From the NCBI GenBank assembly GCA_002422865.1, contig DITN01000094.1:12194-76193 (forward strand): a stretch of DNA of 64,000 nucleotides. The letters are read 5' to 3'. The DNA comes from Bacteroidetes bacterium UBA6183. GTDB taxonomy: Bacteria > Bacteroidota > Bacteroidia > UKL13-3. The stretch's first letter is position 1; the number at the start of each line of letters is the position of its first letter. Of this stretch, positions 1 to 10,074 are shown piece after piece. Under the pieces are notes generated by a model. The model was given only the letters and a program-made list of their open reading frames with translations. It did no database searches and was not told where the DNA came from. The position numbers and the translations under genes were made by a program.

Positions 1-3000
1 AAGGAACAGGTAGTACATTTCCAGAGCCAACACCAAATGGTCGGTTTAATTGCGTAATGTTATTTAGTGAGACAGTATAAGGATTGTTTCCTGTTGCTAT
101 CATTGGTAATTGGCGCACCCAATTACTGCCGTTAAACTGGGCAATATGACAACTTGTTCTGGTAAATGCCGTCAATTCATCAGCCGCATTCCATTGCAAA
201 CTCAAATTAATATTGCTTCCACCATTTACACCCTCAGAAATCAACCAAGTTTTACTTACAGCTGTACTTACCAAAGCATTGCCTTGTGGAATAAATCCGT
301 TGTATTGGTTAAATACACTGTCTAACAAACGTATACTAATAGCATCTGCTGTTCCTGTGTTTTGTATTACTGCAGGATTATAGCTTAAACGTCCGATTGG
401 GAATAATACACTACCCGAACGAGCGCCTAAACCTATTTGCTGAATGGTTAAATTACCTGTGCCATTTGTTTGAATATAACGGCTGCTGTCGTGGCCTTCA
501 ATTGTTCCGGTTATTCCTGCCAACGTTAAATTAAAGTTGTTTAGTATAACCTTACCATTGGTAATGCGCATGGTATCTTGAATGGTTACGTGACCGCCTA
601 ATTCAACCGATTGCGGGTTTCTAAATTCCAGTTTATGGTATGTGTTTCCTGGTATTACTTGACGCAAGTTACCCATAAATCCAATCCAACCTTGCATGTG
701 ATTAATGGTTCCATATAACGTTAAACTGCCATAAATATTTAAACGTGCATTTGGGTGATTTAATAGCAAGGTTGCACCGTTTTGAATATTGAGGTTGCGC
801 ACATTTACAGCCTGTGTTAATGCTGGCATATTTAATGCGTTTGATAAAATGGTAACTTGGCTGTTTGAGTCAGGAATAATCGGGCAACTCCAATTGGCCG
901 TATTGGTCCATACATTACTAGCAGTGCCAAGCCATACTCCGGGTTGCGTAATACTAACGCGTATCTCGTTCGAGAAAACTTGTCCGCATCCACCACTTAC
1001 CCTTACTTTATATAATCCAGTATCATTTGGAGTGAGTGCAGGAATAGTATATCCATTACTTTGTGCACCGGTTAACGGTAAATTATTTTTAAACCACTGA
1101 TAAGTAAGTGTTCCTTGTCCTGTTGCTGTAATACTTAAATTTACGGTATTGCCTGAGCAGGTAGCTATGTTTTGTGGTTGTATTGTAATTTGAGTTGTTT
1201 GGTTGCTGTTAATAGTAATAACTGAACTTGTTGCGCTCCCACAGTTATTGGTTACAGCTACTGAGTAATTACCAACCTGTTTAGCATAAACAAAAGAGGT
1301 ATCACTGCTTATTACATTTCCATTTAATCTCCATAAGTATGTTGTATTTGGAACTGCTGTAATACTAAGAAAAACACTGTCACCGGGGCAAATATTAGCC
1401 GAGGAGGAATTAATAGCCGGAGTGGCAGGTGGTGTTCCCGTAATACTTACATTAATCTGATTTGCAGCAGCAACTGTTCCGCAGCTGTTAGTGAGTTGTA
1501 TGGAATAATTTCCCGCTTGGTTGGCCACCAATACATTTGAATTTGCACCAATATTCACCGTGTCACGTTTCCATTGGTACGTAACATCACTTTGACTTGG
1601 AATGCTTAGTTGTACGTTGGCATTGCTACATATTTGGGTTGAACCATTTGCCGTAATAGTAGGAATTGATGGAGTAGAAGTTGAATTAATCGTTACCGAT
1701 GAGGTGGAAGTAATGGTATCACAAATTGCAAAGAGTTTTACTTTGTATATACCGGGTGAAGTTGCTGTGTATATTGAAGAATTGCCTCCTATAGCGGTAT
1801 CATTTCTTAACCACTGATAAGTAACACCTGGTTGGGACGCTATACTAAGTTGAGTACTTCCAATACCAAAACAAAAGTTGGTACTTCCATTTACATTTAT
1901 GCTTGTTGGTTGTGTAGGTAAGCGATTTATGGTAATTGCATTGGGCGAAGATGCTCCATTTGCAATTGGATTGGATGTAGTAACTCTTATTCTATAGTTG
2001 GTTCCAGGTAATGTATTTGACGGAATGGTTGCTAAGATACTTCCTGTGCTATCCGTTGAATTGAATGTTCCAATATTCACGGGATTACCAAAATTTCCGG
2101 CCGAGTCACTGAGTTGGACAGTATATACATTTCCGGCTGCAACCGGATTGTTTCTTACAAAAGGAACTTGTAAGCTGCTTCCTTGACAAATTGGAGAATT
2201 TAACCAGCCGACATCAACTGCGCTGCCTGTAAAGCATGATAAGTTAAACGAAAATCCGGCTTGAGTACTTGCAGAAGTATTGCTGCTTCTTAACCTGAAT
2301 GTTAGTGAACTGCCTGTTGATTGTAAGGCTACCGGAGGTAAATTTCCATTGTTGTATGTACCAATTAACGGTGCATTTATTGAAGCTCCGTCATATACAT
2401 CTAAAAAATGACCTCCATTAAATTGGTTAATGTTAAACATTGTTCTTACAGCTCTAATACGTTGACCGCTGTATGAAGTGAAGGTTTGTATAAAAGTACC
2501 ATAAGGATAATTGCCATTTCCTCCTGGATCAGTAAATACCCCATTACAAGTAAATCGTTCACCACTGCTCATCACATAACTTACTGCTGTGTTTGAATTG
2601 TTCACACAACTTACATAAGCTTGCCAACCTCTTGCATTAAGCGTTCCGTTGGAAGTAAATTTAAATGTTAGGTGTGTTCCACTGGAGGTTAACGTCTCCA
2701 ATATCGAACCTGAAACATACACACCTAATAAAGGAGCAGTGGTATTGTTACCATCATAAATGCGTAACGTATCGCCAGTATTAAATTGTGTAACCAAGCT
2801 ATTAAAAGTAATACGTAATGGTAATCCGCTAGCTGATTGTAGGGTTAAGGTTTGATTCAGGTTGTCAGCGTAATTTGATGTGGCACCGCCATTATCATAA
2901 AATACAGCATCACATACTTGCATTACAGTGTCACTCATATTAATCACTTGAAAAATAGGTGTGGTGCAAGTAAGTGTTGCAGTAAATCCAGTTCGAGTTG

Positions 3001-6000
3001 AAGCATTGGTGTTGTTGGAGTTAAACTCAACAGTTAAAAATCTTCCTGTTGATTCAACAGTACTGTTAGGAGGGAAGTTCCATTCGTTGTACGAACCAAT
3101 GATGGGGAAAGTGGCATCCGGTCCATCGTATACAGTAACCCAATGTCCGCCATTATTTCCGTTTACATTTAACTCAGTAAAGTTGAGACGAATTCTATTT
3201 CCATTGTATGAAGCAAACGTTTGTCTCCAAAATCCATAACCGTAATTTCCTGTACCGCCTGGGTCACGGATAATGGCATCGCAAGTATAACGCACCCCAC
3301 TACTCAGTGCAAAGTTTTGTTGGGTAGGATTGGTGTTTACACAACTTACATTGGCTTGCCAACCTCTGCCATTGCTTGTTGCATTTGATTTGAAAACAAA
3401 GGTCAGACAAGTGCCATTAGACAACAATGGTTCAAAAGTAGAACCTTGGATATACACTGCAATTAATTGAGCCGTTGTATTTGAACCATCGTATACCCAA
3501 AGTGTATCGCCCGTTCCTAATTGTGTTGTTATGTTGTTAAATACAAACTGTAGTTTTTGGTTATTGTCCGAACACAATGTTTGGGTGATGTTTCTGTTAT
3601 CAGAATAGTTTGCAGAGGCACCACCATTATCATAAAATATAGCATCACATACTTGCATTACAGTATCACTCATATTAATTACTTGTAAAACAGGTGTTGT
3701 ACAAGTAAGTGTTGCAGTAAATCCAGTTCGAGTTGAAGCATTGGTGTTGTTGGAGTTAAATTCAACAGTTAAAAATCTTCCAGTCGATTCAACAGTACTG
3801 TTAGGAGGGAAGTTCCATTCGTTGTATGAACCGATGATGGGGAAAGTGGCATCCGGTCCATCGTATACAGTAACCCAGTGTCCGCCATTATTTCCATTTA
3901 CATTTAACTCAGTAAAGTTGAGACGAATTCTATTTCCATTGTATGAAGCAAACGTTTGTCTCCAAAATCCATAACCGTAATTGCCTGTACCGCCTGGGTC
4001 ACGGATAATGGCATCGCAAGTATAACGTACCCCACTACTTAGTGCAAAGGATTGTTGAGCAGGATTTGTGTTTACACAAGTTACATTGGCTTGCCAACCT
4101 CTGCCATTGCTTGTTGCATTTGATTTGAAAACAAAGGTTAAACAAGTGCTGCTTGATAATAAAGTTTCAATAGTAGAACCTTGAATGTACACACCAATTA
4201 ATTGAGCCGTTGTATTTGAACCATCGTATACCCAAAGTGTATCGCCCGTTCCTAATTGTGTTGTTATGTTGTTAAATACAAACTGTAGTTTTTGGTTATT
4301 GTCCGAACACAATGTTTGGGTGATGTTTCTGTTATCAGAATAGTTTGCAGAGGCACCACCATTATCATAAAATATAGCATCACATACTTGCATTACAGTG
4401 TCACTCATATTAATTACTTGTAAAACAGGTGTTGTACAAGTAAGTGTTGCAGTAAATCCAGTTCGAGTTGAAGCATTGGTATTGTTGGAGTTAAATTCAA
4501 TGGTTAAAAATCGTCCGGTCGATTCAACCATACTATTAGGAGGGAAGTTCCATTCGTTGTACGAACCAATGATGGGGAAAGTGGCATCCGGTCCATCGTA
4601 TACAGTAATCCAATGTCCGCCATTATTTCCATTTACATTTAACTCAGTAAAGTTGAGACGAATTCTATTTCCATTGTATGAAGCAAACGTTTGTCTCCAA
4701 AATCCATAACCGTAATTGCCCGTTCCACCCGGATCGCGAATAATGGCATCACACGAGTAACGCACGCCACTGCTTAGTGCAAAAGTATCTTTACTAAAAT
4801 GAGAGGGCACACACGAAACATTTGCCTGCCAGCCCTTATTATTGGTGGTTGCATTACTGGTAAATTTAAAAGTTAGCGTACTGTCTTTACTTTTTATAGG
4901 TTCAAAATTGCTACCATTTATTAAAACCGAAATCAGTTGAGCGGTAGTATCAACGCCATCATAAACAAATAAAGTATCACCACTGCTAAGCTGCGATTCG
5001 TTTGGGTTAAAAGTAAAACGTAGTTTGCCATTGGTAGCAACAAAACTTTGTACCTGATTCAGGTTATTTGCATAGTTACTTGAAGAACCTCCTTGATCAT
5101 ACCATAGCGCACTGCAAGTTTGTTGGATATTATCATCCATTACAATAACTGGTAAAACAGGAGTGGTACAAGTTAAATTACCGCTAAAGCCACTTTGTAA
5201 TGATGCGTTGGTATTGTTTGAGTTAAATACAAAAGTTAGATACTCACCTGTGCTTTCAACTATGGCAGGAATAAAATTAAAATTGTTGTAAGAGCCGATT
5301 AATGGAGAAGCCGTTGTTGGTCCGTCATATATACTTAACCAATGCCCACCATTATTTCCATTTACATTAAATTGGGTGTATGTAAACCTTAATCGAGTTC
5401 CTTCATTTGCTCTAAAGGTTTGTTGCCAATACCCATAACCGTAGTTACCGGTTCCACCTGGATCTAATAATACGCCATTACAAATTTGATGCATTCCGGA
5501 ACGCAAAGCGGTATTTTCTGCAATAGTCGGGTTTGTCATACAAGTAAAACTTGCATTCCAGCCAGTACCAACGTTTGCACCATCGCTTTTAAACCAAAAT
5601 GTAAGCATTGAATCTTTACTCCAGATGATGTCTGGTGCTGCATTTTGAATGTAGTAAGCAATAAGAAATGATGAAGTATCAGCTCCGTCAAATACAAATA
5701 AGGTATCGCCTTGAGCCAAACCGAATGAGCTAAAATTAAATTGTAATCGTTGATTATTACCACTATAAAAGGTGTGAATAATAGATTGGTTTGAACTGTA
5801 GTTTTGACTTGGGCCTTCTGCATCATAAAACCCACCATTACATGCTGTGGTAATGGTATTTGTCATAGGGTATGATGGATAAATTGTGGTTGTATCTGCC
5901 CGATTGGTATAACATCCTGAGGCATTTAATACGCTATACAAAATAATGTGCTCGCCTTCATCTGCTAAAACCGGATTAAAGGTTGAGCCCGTCATACCAT

Positions 6001-7978
6001 TACCAAAAAAAGTACCGCCTGTTGGTGTTGCACTTAAAGCAACTGGTGTGCTACCTGTATTTAAAACTGGGGGAAGTGAATTAAAAGAAATGGTTGGTTG
6101 AACTGCAAGGTTGTTAATAGTTATTAGCTTTGTGGTAACAATACTATCGCATAATCCTTGTTTAATAATAAGTTGATAGTTTCCAGAATTTGCATTACTT
6201 ACATTGGCTATTAACGGTTGACGTATAGAAGAGGAAAATCCATTTGGTCCACTCCATTGATAGGTTGCACCCGGTAATATTGGTGCATTTAGTTGCAGTA
6301 TATTCCCGGCACATGGAATAGGATTGTGTATAATTAATCCATCATTTGCAAGGGCTTGAATTTCATTAATCGTGAGTGCACGGTTAAACAGCATAAAATC
6401 ATCAAATGAGGCATTAGCGAAAGCGTCAGCTGCCCAATTACTTCTACCTATCCAGCAATTTAGGCGGTTTAAAAATTTAGGAATCCCTGAGTTTGCGGTG
6501 GCTGCCAATATTCCGTCAAGGTATATTTTAATTGTAGTACCATCAAATTGAACGAGATAATGATTCCATTGGTTTAACTTTAAACCAGGTGCATTAGTAA
6601 GAGCAAACCCTGTACTTAAATTACCAAAATATGTTTCGGCTTGTTGTCGGTTTGCAGTACCTTGAAACAAGGTAGCAGTAACATTATCACTCGCACTGCC
6701 ATTACCAAAATCAAATAACCTTGCCCAATTGGTAATACTATTTGGTTTTACCCAGCAACTCACTGTAAAAGGTCCGTTAAACCAAACTCCTGATGGAGCG
6801 GCTGCAAATGCACTTACCCCATTTAATTGCAAAGCACCAACTGGATTGCCAAATCTATCGGCACCATAACTTGCACCACCACTAAGTGTGGCATGAAATC
6901 CATTGCCCGATGAGTCACCGGAATTTGTGTCAAATGGGTACCAAAGTAAACGATTTCGTTTTAAGGTTGTCCACCCATCACCCGGATTGTTTATGGTGTA
7001 TGTTTGTATACTGGTATTGCCAACTAATTGCGGAAAACTTGAAACAATTCTTATTTTATAATAAGTACCCGTTGATACAAAAGCGGGTATGGTTATTTGA
7101 ATGGTATCGTTGGTAACACTTAACTTTGTTCCTAATGTGTAGGGTTGAGAAAAATTGCCATTTTCGTCACTTAATTGTGCTGTGTATATATTGCCGCTTT
7201 GTAATCCTGTTCCAAAAATCATTAAAGGCAATGCATAGCTTTTGCCTGCACATAACTCAGTAATGTTTAAATTAAGAGGAAGTAAGGTAATTGGTGAGGA
7301 GGCACTAAGTATTTCAATTTCTTGGGTATTTAACACTTGGCTGTATAACCTTAACTCATCAATAAAACCTCTAAAAAATGAGTTATTTGATTGATTAACT
7401 ACGTTACCTCCAATTCGGGTGTTGGTGGTATTTGTTCCAATAACATGGTTTCCGTTTATGGTGTTCATTAATATACCATTCAGGTATATGCGCATTTGCG
7501 TTGAAGTGGTAGTTATAGCTAAGTGTTGCCAAGTACTGAGGGTGGAAGACAAACTAATGTTGGTGGTACCCGAAGTTGGATGAAATATACTTAATCGATT
7601 AGGGTTGGTGTAAAAACCAATTTCAAATAAGTTATCCTGACCAAAAATGCTCATGCCATTTAACAAACTTGTGATGTTAAACCACATACTTACGGTTAGT
7701 TGTGTTCTGCCACTTAATAAAGGAGAACCAAAATCTAATAGGCCTTGCTCGTGTTCTCCATTAAAGAACATAGCATGGTTTTGTATTCCTTGTCTGTTTA
7801 TGCCAGAGTAAACGCCATTTAGTGTGGAGGTAGCGTTATTATTTTGTCCACTTACATCGCTTGCATTTCCGTTTAGCGGCAAATAAGCAATAATACTGTC
7901 GTTAAGGTTTACCTGAGCATTTATAGGCTTAATACCAAGTAATACTAAAAGAACTGCGGTAATAATTTTAAGTTTCAT
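1..7978 (-). CDS. Giant secreted multi-domain adhesin (LamG, CUB array, Ig-like), C-terminus outside window
   Basis: Reading the minus strand from the ATG at 7976-7978 gives a frame that I followed by eye to the left edge, about 2,660 residues with no stop seen. Residues 1-22 form a signal peptide (MKLKIITAVLLV... ending NAQ). A LamG/concanavalin-type domain follows (YLPLNGNASDVSGQ), then a second one at about residues 350-555, then Ig/PKD-like segments. Residues ~700-1920 hold five two-domain units, about ten CUB domains, each with a phrase like GGHWVTVYDGP. Ig-like repeats (VTYQWKRD) come next, then a WLGT...NWSCP segment leading into a beta-helix-like stretch. A nearly identical module order occurs in the protein at 49183-58731, which ends in a T9SS sorting domain, so I infer T9SS export here too. 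The role is probably adhesion or polymer binding at the cell surface; the ligand is unknown. Confidence 0.88.
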   Translation of the reverse strand, partial: MKLKIITAVLLVLLGIKPINAQVNLNDSIIAYLPLNGNASDVSGQNNNATSTLNGVYSGINRQGIQNHAMFFNGEHEQGLLDFGSPLLSGRTQLTVSMWFNITSLLNGMSIFGQDNLFEIGFYTNPNRLSIFHPTSGTTNISLSSTLSTWQHLAITTTSTQMRIYLNGILMNTINGNHVIGTNTTNTRIGGNVVNQSNNSFFRGFIDELRLYSQVLNTQEIEILSASSPITLLPLNLNITELCAGKSYALPLMIFGTGLQSGNIYTAQLSDENGNFSQPYTLGTKLSVTNDTIQITIPAFVSTGTYYKIRIVSSFPQLVGNTSIQTYTINNPGDGWTTLKRNRLLWYPFDTNSGDSSGNGFHATLSGGASYGADRFGNPVGALQLNGVSAFAAAPSGVWFNGPFTVSCWVKPNSITNWARLFDFGNGSASDNVTATLFQGTANRQQAETYFGNLSTGFALTNAPGLKLNQWNHYLVQFDGTTIKIYLDGILAATANSGIPKFLNRLNCWIGRSNWAADAFANASFDDFMLFNRALTINEIQALANDGLIIHNPIPCAGNILQLNAPILPGATYQWSGPNGFSSSIRQPLIANVSNANSGNYQLIIKQGLCDSIVTTKLITINNLAVQPTISFNSLPPVLNTGSTPVALSATPTGGTFFGNGMTGSTFNPVLADEGEHIILYSVLNASGCYTNRADTTTIYPSYPMTNTITTACNGGFYDAEGPSQNYSSNQSIIHTFYSGNNQRLQFNFSSFGLAQGDTLFVFDGADTSSFLIAYYIQNAAPDIIWSKDSMLTFWFKSDGANVGTGWNASFTCMTNPTIAENTALRSGMHQICNGVLLDPGGTGNYGYGYWQQTFRANEGTRLRFTYTQFNVNGNNGGHWLSIYDGPTTASPLIGSYNNFNFIPAIVESTGEYLTFVFNSNNTNASLQSGFSGNLTCTTPVLPVIVMDDNIQQTCSALWYDQGGSSSNYANNLNQVQSFVATNGKLRFTFNPNESQLSSGDTLFVYDGVDTTAQLISVLINGSNFEPIKSKDSTLTFKFTSNATTNNKGWQANVSCVPSHFSKDTFALSSGVRYSCDAIIRDPGGTGNYGYGFWRQTFASYNGNRIRLNFTELNVNGNNGGHWITVYDGPDATFPIIGSYNEWNFPPNSMVESTGRFLTIEFNSNNTNASTRTGFTATLTCTTPVLQVINMSDTVMQVCDAIFYDNGGASANYSDNRNITQTLCSDNNQKLQFVFNNITTQLGTGDTLWVYDGSNTTAQLIGVYIQGSTIETLLSSSTCLTFVFKSNATSNGRGWQANVTCVNTNPAQQSFALSSGVRYTCDAIIRDPGGTGNYGYGFWRQTFASYNGNRIRLNFTELNVNGNNGGHWVTVYDGPDATFPIIGSYNEWNFPPNSTVESTGRFLTVEFNSNNTNASTRTGFTATLTCTTPVLQVINMSDTVMQVCDAIFYDNGGASANYSDNRNITQTLCSDNNQKLQFVFNNITTQLGTGDTLWVYDGSNTTAQLIAVYIQGSTFEPLLSNGTCLTFVFKSNATSNGRGWQANVSCVNTNPTQQNFALSSGVRYTCDAIIRDPGGTGNYGYGFWRQTFASYNGNRIRLNFTELNVNGNNGGHWVTVYDGPDATFPIIGSYNEWNFPPNSTVESTGRFLTVEFNSNNTNASTRTGFTATLTCTTPIFQVINMSDTVMQVCDAVFYDNGGATSNYADNLNQTLTLQSASGLPLRITFNSLVTQFNTGDTLRIYDGNNTTAPLLGVYVSGSILETLTSSGTHLTFKFTSNGTLNARGWQAYVSCVNNSNTAVSYVMSSGERFTCNGVFTDPGGNGNYPYGTFIQTFTSYSGQRIRAVRTMFNINQFNGGHFLDVYDGASINAPLIGTYNNGNLPPVALQSTGSSLTFRLRSSNTSASTQAGFSFNLSCFTGSAVDVGWLNSPICQGSSLQVPFVRNNPVAAGNVYTVQLSDSAGNFGNPVNIGTFNSTDSTGSILATIPSNTLPGTNYRIRVTTSNPIANGASSPNAITINRLPTQPTSINVNGSTNFCFGIGSTQLSIASQPGVTYQWLRNDTAIGGNSSIYTATSPGIYKVKLFAICDTITSTSSVTINSTSTPSIPTITANGSTQICSNANVQLSIPSQSDVTYQWKRDTVNIGANSNVLVANQAGNYSIQLTNSCGTVAAANQINVSITGTPPATPAINSSSANICPGDSVFLSITAVPNTTYLWRLNGNVISSDTSFVYAKQVGNYSVAVTNNCGSATSSVITINSNQTTQITIQPQNIATCSGNTVNLSITATGQGTLTYQWFKNNLPLTGAQSNGYTIPALTPNDTGLYKVRVSGGCGQVFSNEIRVSITQPGVWLGTASNVWTNTANWSCPIIPDSNSQVTILSNALNMPALTQAVNVRNLNIQNGATLLLNHPNARLNIYGSLTLYGTINHMQGWIGFMGNLRQVIPGNTYHKLEFRNPQSVELGGHVTIQDTMRITNGKVILNNFNLTLAGITGTIEGHDSSRYIQTNGTGNLTIQQIGLGARSGSVLFPIGRLSYNPAVIQNTGTADAISIRLLDSVFNQYNGFIPQGNALVSTAVSKTWLISEGVNGGSNINLSLQWNAADELTAFTRTSCHIAQFNGSNWVRQLPMIATGNNPYTVSLNNITQLNRPFGVGSGNVLPVP
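2200..5870 (-). repeat. 735-bp tandem repeats encoding paired CUB domains
   Basis: Matching landmarks recur at an exact 735-bp spacing, for example gttcgagttg at 2991, 3726 and 4461. 735 bp is 245 codons, so the frame is preserved. The copies around 2880-4790 are almost identical at DNA level, while the outer units (to ~5870 and ~2200) have diverged. Each unit encodes two CUB-like domains, one with GGHWVTVYDGPDA and one with GDTLRIYDG/GDTLWVYDG-type phrases. Near identity suggests recent duplication or gene conversion, and copy number could vary by recombination. Confidence 0.85.
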
Positions 7979-7995
7979 AAAAAAGTTAGAAACTT

Positions 7996-8003
7996 CAAAT
8001 ATA
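7996..8003 (-). promoter_or_regulatory. TAnnTTTG -7 promoter box for the giant adhesin
   Basis: The minus strand reads TATATTTG 18 nt upstream of the ATG at 7978. This matches the Bacteroidota sigma-70 -7 consensus TAnnTTTG. No clear -33 TTTG is present. The assignment rests on motif and position only. Confidence 0.55.
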
Positions 8004-8121
8004 AAAGAAACATGAATTTTAGTAAGTACTTATTAATGCTATCATTAATTTTTTATGTTTGGAAATTAGTATTGGAGCATATTCTATAAACAATAAGTTT
8101 AAGACAATTTTATAGAAGCAG

Positions 8122-8193
8122 TAGTCTCGACAGGAATCGAACCTGTATCAAATGTTTAGGAAACATCTATTCTATCCATTGAACTACGAGACC
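8122..8193 (-). tRNA. tRNA-Arg (anticodon CCT)
   Basis: The minus strand folds as a cloverleaf. The acceptor is GGTCTCG with CGAGACT, followed by U8-A9 and a short D arm. The anticodon stem GATGT/ACATT encloses the loop TTCCTAA with anticodon CCT. The T arm CAGG-TTCGATT-CCTG follows. CCA is not encoded. The first 27 nt are duplicated at 33283-33309, which makes this gene the integration target of the adjacent island. Confidence 0.93.
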
Positions 8194-8195
8194 AT
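8167..8195. repeat. attL core (29-bp direct repeat, left copy)
   Basis: The sequence from ctattctatcc to gagaccat is identical to 33283-33311. It contains tRNA-Arg nucleotides 1-27 plus two upstream bases. Flanking bases differ on both sides (t versus a on the left, a versus t on the right), which defines the core. This copy is part of the intact tRNA gene. Confidence 0.9.
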
Positions 8196-8216
8196 AAACC
8201 CTTGCTGGGCTTGGGT

Positions 8217-8224
8217 CAAATATA
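8217..8224 (-). promoter_or_regulatory. Island-supplied -7 promoter box for tRNA-Arg
   Basis: The minus strand reads TATATTTG (TAnnTTTG) 23 nt upstream of the tRNA 5' end. The box lies inside the island, so the integrated element seems to provide the tRNA promoter that was separated from the gene by insertion. The transcript start is inferred. Confidence 0.5.
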
Positions 8225-8259
8225 ATAAAGTTTTATAAAAATGAGTCATTTTTCACCAT

Positions 8260-8284
8260 TTACTGCTCAATTCACTGCTCAAAA
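8260..8284. repeat. Left arm-type site (tandem ACTGCTCAA)
   Basis: Two ACTGCTCAA copies lie 12 bp apart, and the second overlaps the integrase stop codon. The same arrangement, differing by one or two bases and in the same orientation, is at 33171-33195 near the other island end. This is the layout of arm-type integrase or excisionase binding sites, and the function is inferred. Confidence 0.65.
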
Positions 8285-9766
8285 TTTTTCATAAAATTCC
8301 CTTGCTGCAAAACGACTTTCATGGTTATAATGTCTTGAATTTAAGTATATTTTGGTTGTCTTTTCTGAGGCATGGTTCAGTGTACCCTGTATTTGATGTG
8401 TAGTAAATCCTGCTTCTCTCATGTGTCTTGCTACTGTATGTCTTGGTGTATGTCCACTTAAATCTTCTATACCCAATGCTTCTCCAATCCGTTTTATTGC
8501 ACCATTATGTTTGGCTCTGCACCGCTGAATTTGGTATTCATGTTTCTTATTAAAGTTTTTGTAATTGTACATCGTTCCTTTAAAGTCTTTTACTTTCAGG
8601 TAGGGGAAAATAAACCTTTCTTCTTCTTCACTTAAAATCTCAAAAAATCTGTTTACAACTGCACGCTGTAGTTTAACCCTTATCTCAGTTATTTTCTCAA
8701 CTACAAGGTGTGAAAAGTCATCGGTTTTTTCTTTCAGTTGAATCTCCAAATCTATTAAGTCATCCACTGTCCACTTTGTAATTGGTTTGTGATATCCTAT
8801 TTGAACCATATTGGCAATCGTTTTTATCGGCAGCCTTAACTCTGATAAGGTTACACCGCCATTAACTTGTTTTACCAATTCTGGGTAATAATTCGTTAGC
8901 GCGTTAAGCATTTGATAATTTACATCAACTACTGTTGTGTCATCTATTTTTCTGGTAGGTATGAACAGACTACCGGACTTATACATCTTGTTTGTAAGTA
9001 ATATTGCATCCTGAAATCGAATACCTGAGCAGTAGTATTGAAAGATAAATACACTTTGGGCCAATTTCTCTGATTCAGCACCCCGGTTTCCTTTTGGTTT
9101 GTAATCAATTAATTCCTGAATTTGAATAGGCTCGGGAACTTTTATCTTTTGTAGTTTTTCAACTCGAATATCCGCGGTGAATGGTAGTGTATTGATTGGG
9201 TTTTGCGTTCCACTAATCGTGTTCCAACGTTTTACAATAGAGGCAAACAACGACATATACGATCTTAATGCTTTATTCGATTTAACCTTACCTGTCTTTC
9301 TTGAAACCCTTATTTCTTCTCGTATTTTTTCAATTTCTGAAATATTTCTCAAAGCCTTGAAGGGTATATATTCCGTGCCGTAAAGTTTGATTGCTGCCTC
9401 CTTAAAATTGTTGAAGATGATTACGTATTTGTCTGCAGACCCCGTTGCAATGTTCTTATTTTTATGATTACGTTTAATTTCCTCTTCAAATAATTTTAGT
9501 GCACATTGTTCGTCAGGTAATAATCCACCATGTTTTATTTCTTTTTCAAACGATTCAACTACATGGTCTATTATGTTGTTTATTGGCTCTGATTCTATGT
9601 AATTTTTCTTAACTCTCCCGTTTGTTTTCTCCCAGTATTTGAACGGCACTCTTATTTTGTAACTTTTCCGTTCTAGCACTTTAGCCCCCTCAAGTTTATA
9701 ATGACAAAGTACACCTGTCTCCTTATCCTTTTTGTTACTGCGCAAATAAAATTTGATGTGTGCCAT
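8279..9766 (-). CDS. int: Tyrosine integrase of the island
   Basis: This 495-residue site-specific recombinase most likely catalyses insertion and excision of the island at tRNA-Arg. The N-terminal ~100 residues resemble an arm-binding domain and the middle a SAM-like core-binding domain. The C-terminal catalytic domain shows the first arginine in SGIRFQDA, the H-x-x-R box SGHTPRHTVARH (H439, R442), a histidine at 465 (LNHAS) and the tyrosine nucleophile Y474 (KIYLNS). The length is typical of Bacteroidota mobile-element integrases. It lies directly inside attL and starts two bases after the upstream ParB-like gene ends, so it is probably co-transcribed with that gene. Confidence 0.93.
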   Translation of the reverse strand: MAHIKFYLRSNKKDKETGVLCHYKLEGAKVLERKSYKIRVPFKYWEKTNGRVKKNYIESEPINNIIDHVVESFEKEIKHGGLLPDEQCALKLFEEEIKRNHKNKNIATGSADKYVIIFNNFKEAAIKLYGTEYIPFKALRNISEIEKIREEIRVSRKTGKVKSNKALRSYMSLFASIVKRWNTISGTQNPINTLPFTADIRVEKLQKIKVPEPIQIQELIDYKPKGNRGAESEKLAQSVFIFQYYCSGIRFQDAILLTNKMYKSGSLFIPTRKIDDTTVVDVNYQMLNALTNYYPELVKQVNGGVTLSELRLPIKTIANMVQIGYHKPITKWTVDDLIDLEIQLKEKTDDFSHLVVEKITEIRVKLQRAVVNRFFEILSEEEERFIFPYLKVKDFKGTMYNYKNFNKKHEYQIQRCRAKHNGAIKRIGEALGIEDLSGHTPRHTVARHMREAGFTTHQIQGTLNHASEKTTKIYLNSRHYNHESRFAAREFYEKF

Positions 9767-9768
9767 CG

Positions 9769-10074
9769 CTAATATACCTTTCTAAGTTTATGGTTTATTC
9801 TATTAACCAAAATACTTTCTAATCCTTGGTGTAGCGCTAAGATAAAGCGTTTTCGTCCATCTACAATATAATTTTCTGTATCAATTGTTATAGGTTGCGT
9901 GTTGGTGTAATCTATGTTTTCTGAAAACAAAAATTCCAGTTCACTGATTTGTAGTTCCTCTCCATCTTTTATTTTTATTTCCTCCAATCTAACGCACTCA
10001 GGTGTTTGTTCACTTTTAGTGTGTACTTTTAGTTCACTTGTGTGGTTTTGATATGTCTGTCTGAGAAGATTCAC
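9769..10074 (-). CDS. Small ParB/sulfiredoxin-like domain protein
   Basis: The 101-residue protein ends in a ParB-like nuclease-fold segment, VDGRKRFILALHQGLES, resembling the conserved VdGhrR-x-A box of ParB N-terminal domains. There is no room for the helix-turn-helix and dimerisation domains of full ParB proteins. The start codon is GTG at 10072-10074, since no in-frame ATG precedes the domain. Two bases separate it from the integrase gene. The larger fusion protein at 10284-11807 carries a similar domain, so the two may act on the same DNA sites or partners. The exact role is unknown. Confidence 0.62.
   Translation of the reverse strand: MNLLRQTYQNHTSELKVHTKSEQTPECVRLEEIKIKDGEELQISELEFLFSENIDYTNTQPITIDTENYIVDGRKRFILALHQGLESILVNRINHKLRKVY

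Noticed and set aside
2961..4709. Three similar plus-strand open frames (92, 77 and 103 residues)
   Set aside because: They are the antisense shadow of the repeated CUB units in the minus-strand giant gene, with the same 735-bp period. The minus-strand frame reads real CUB motifs.
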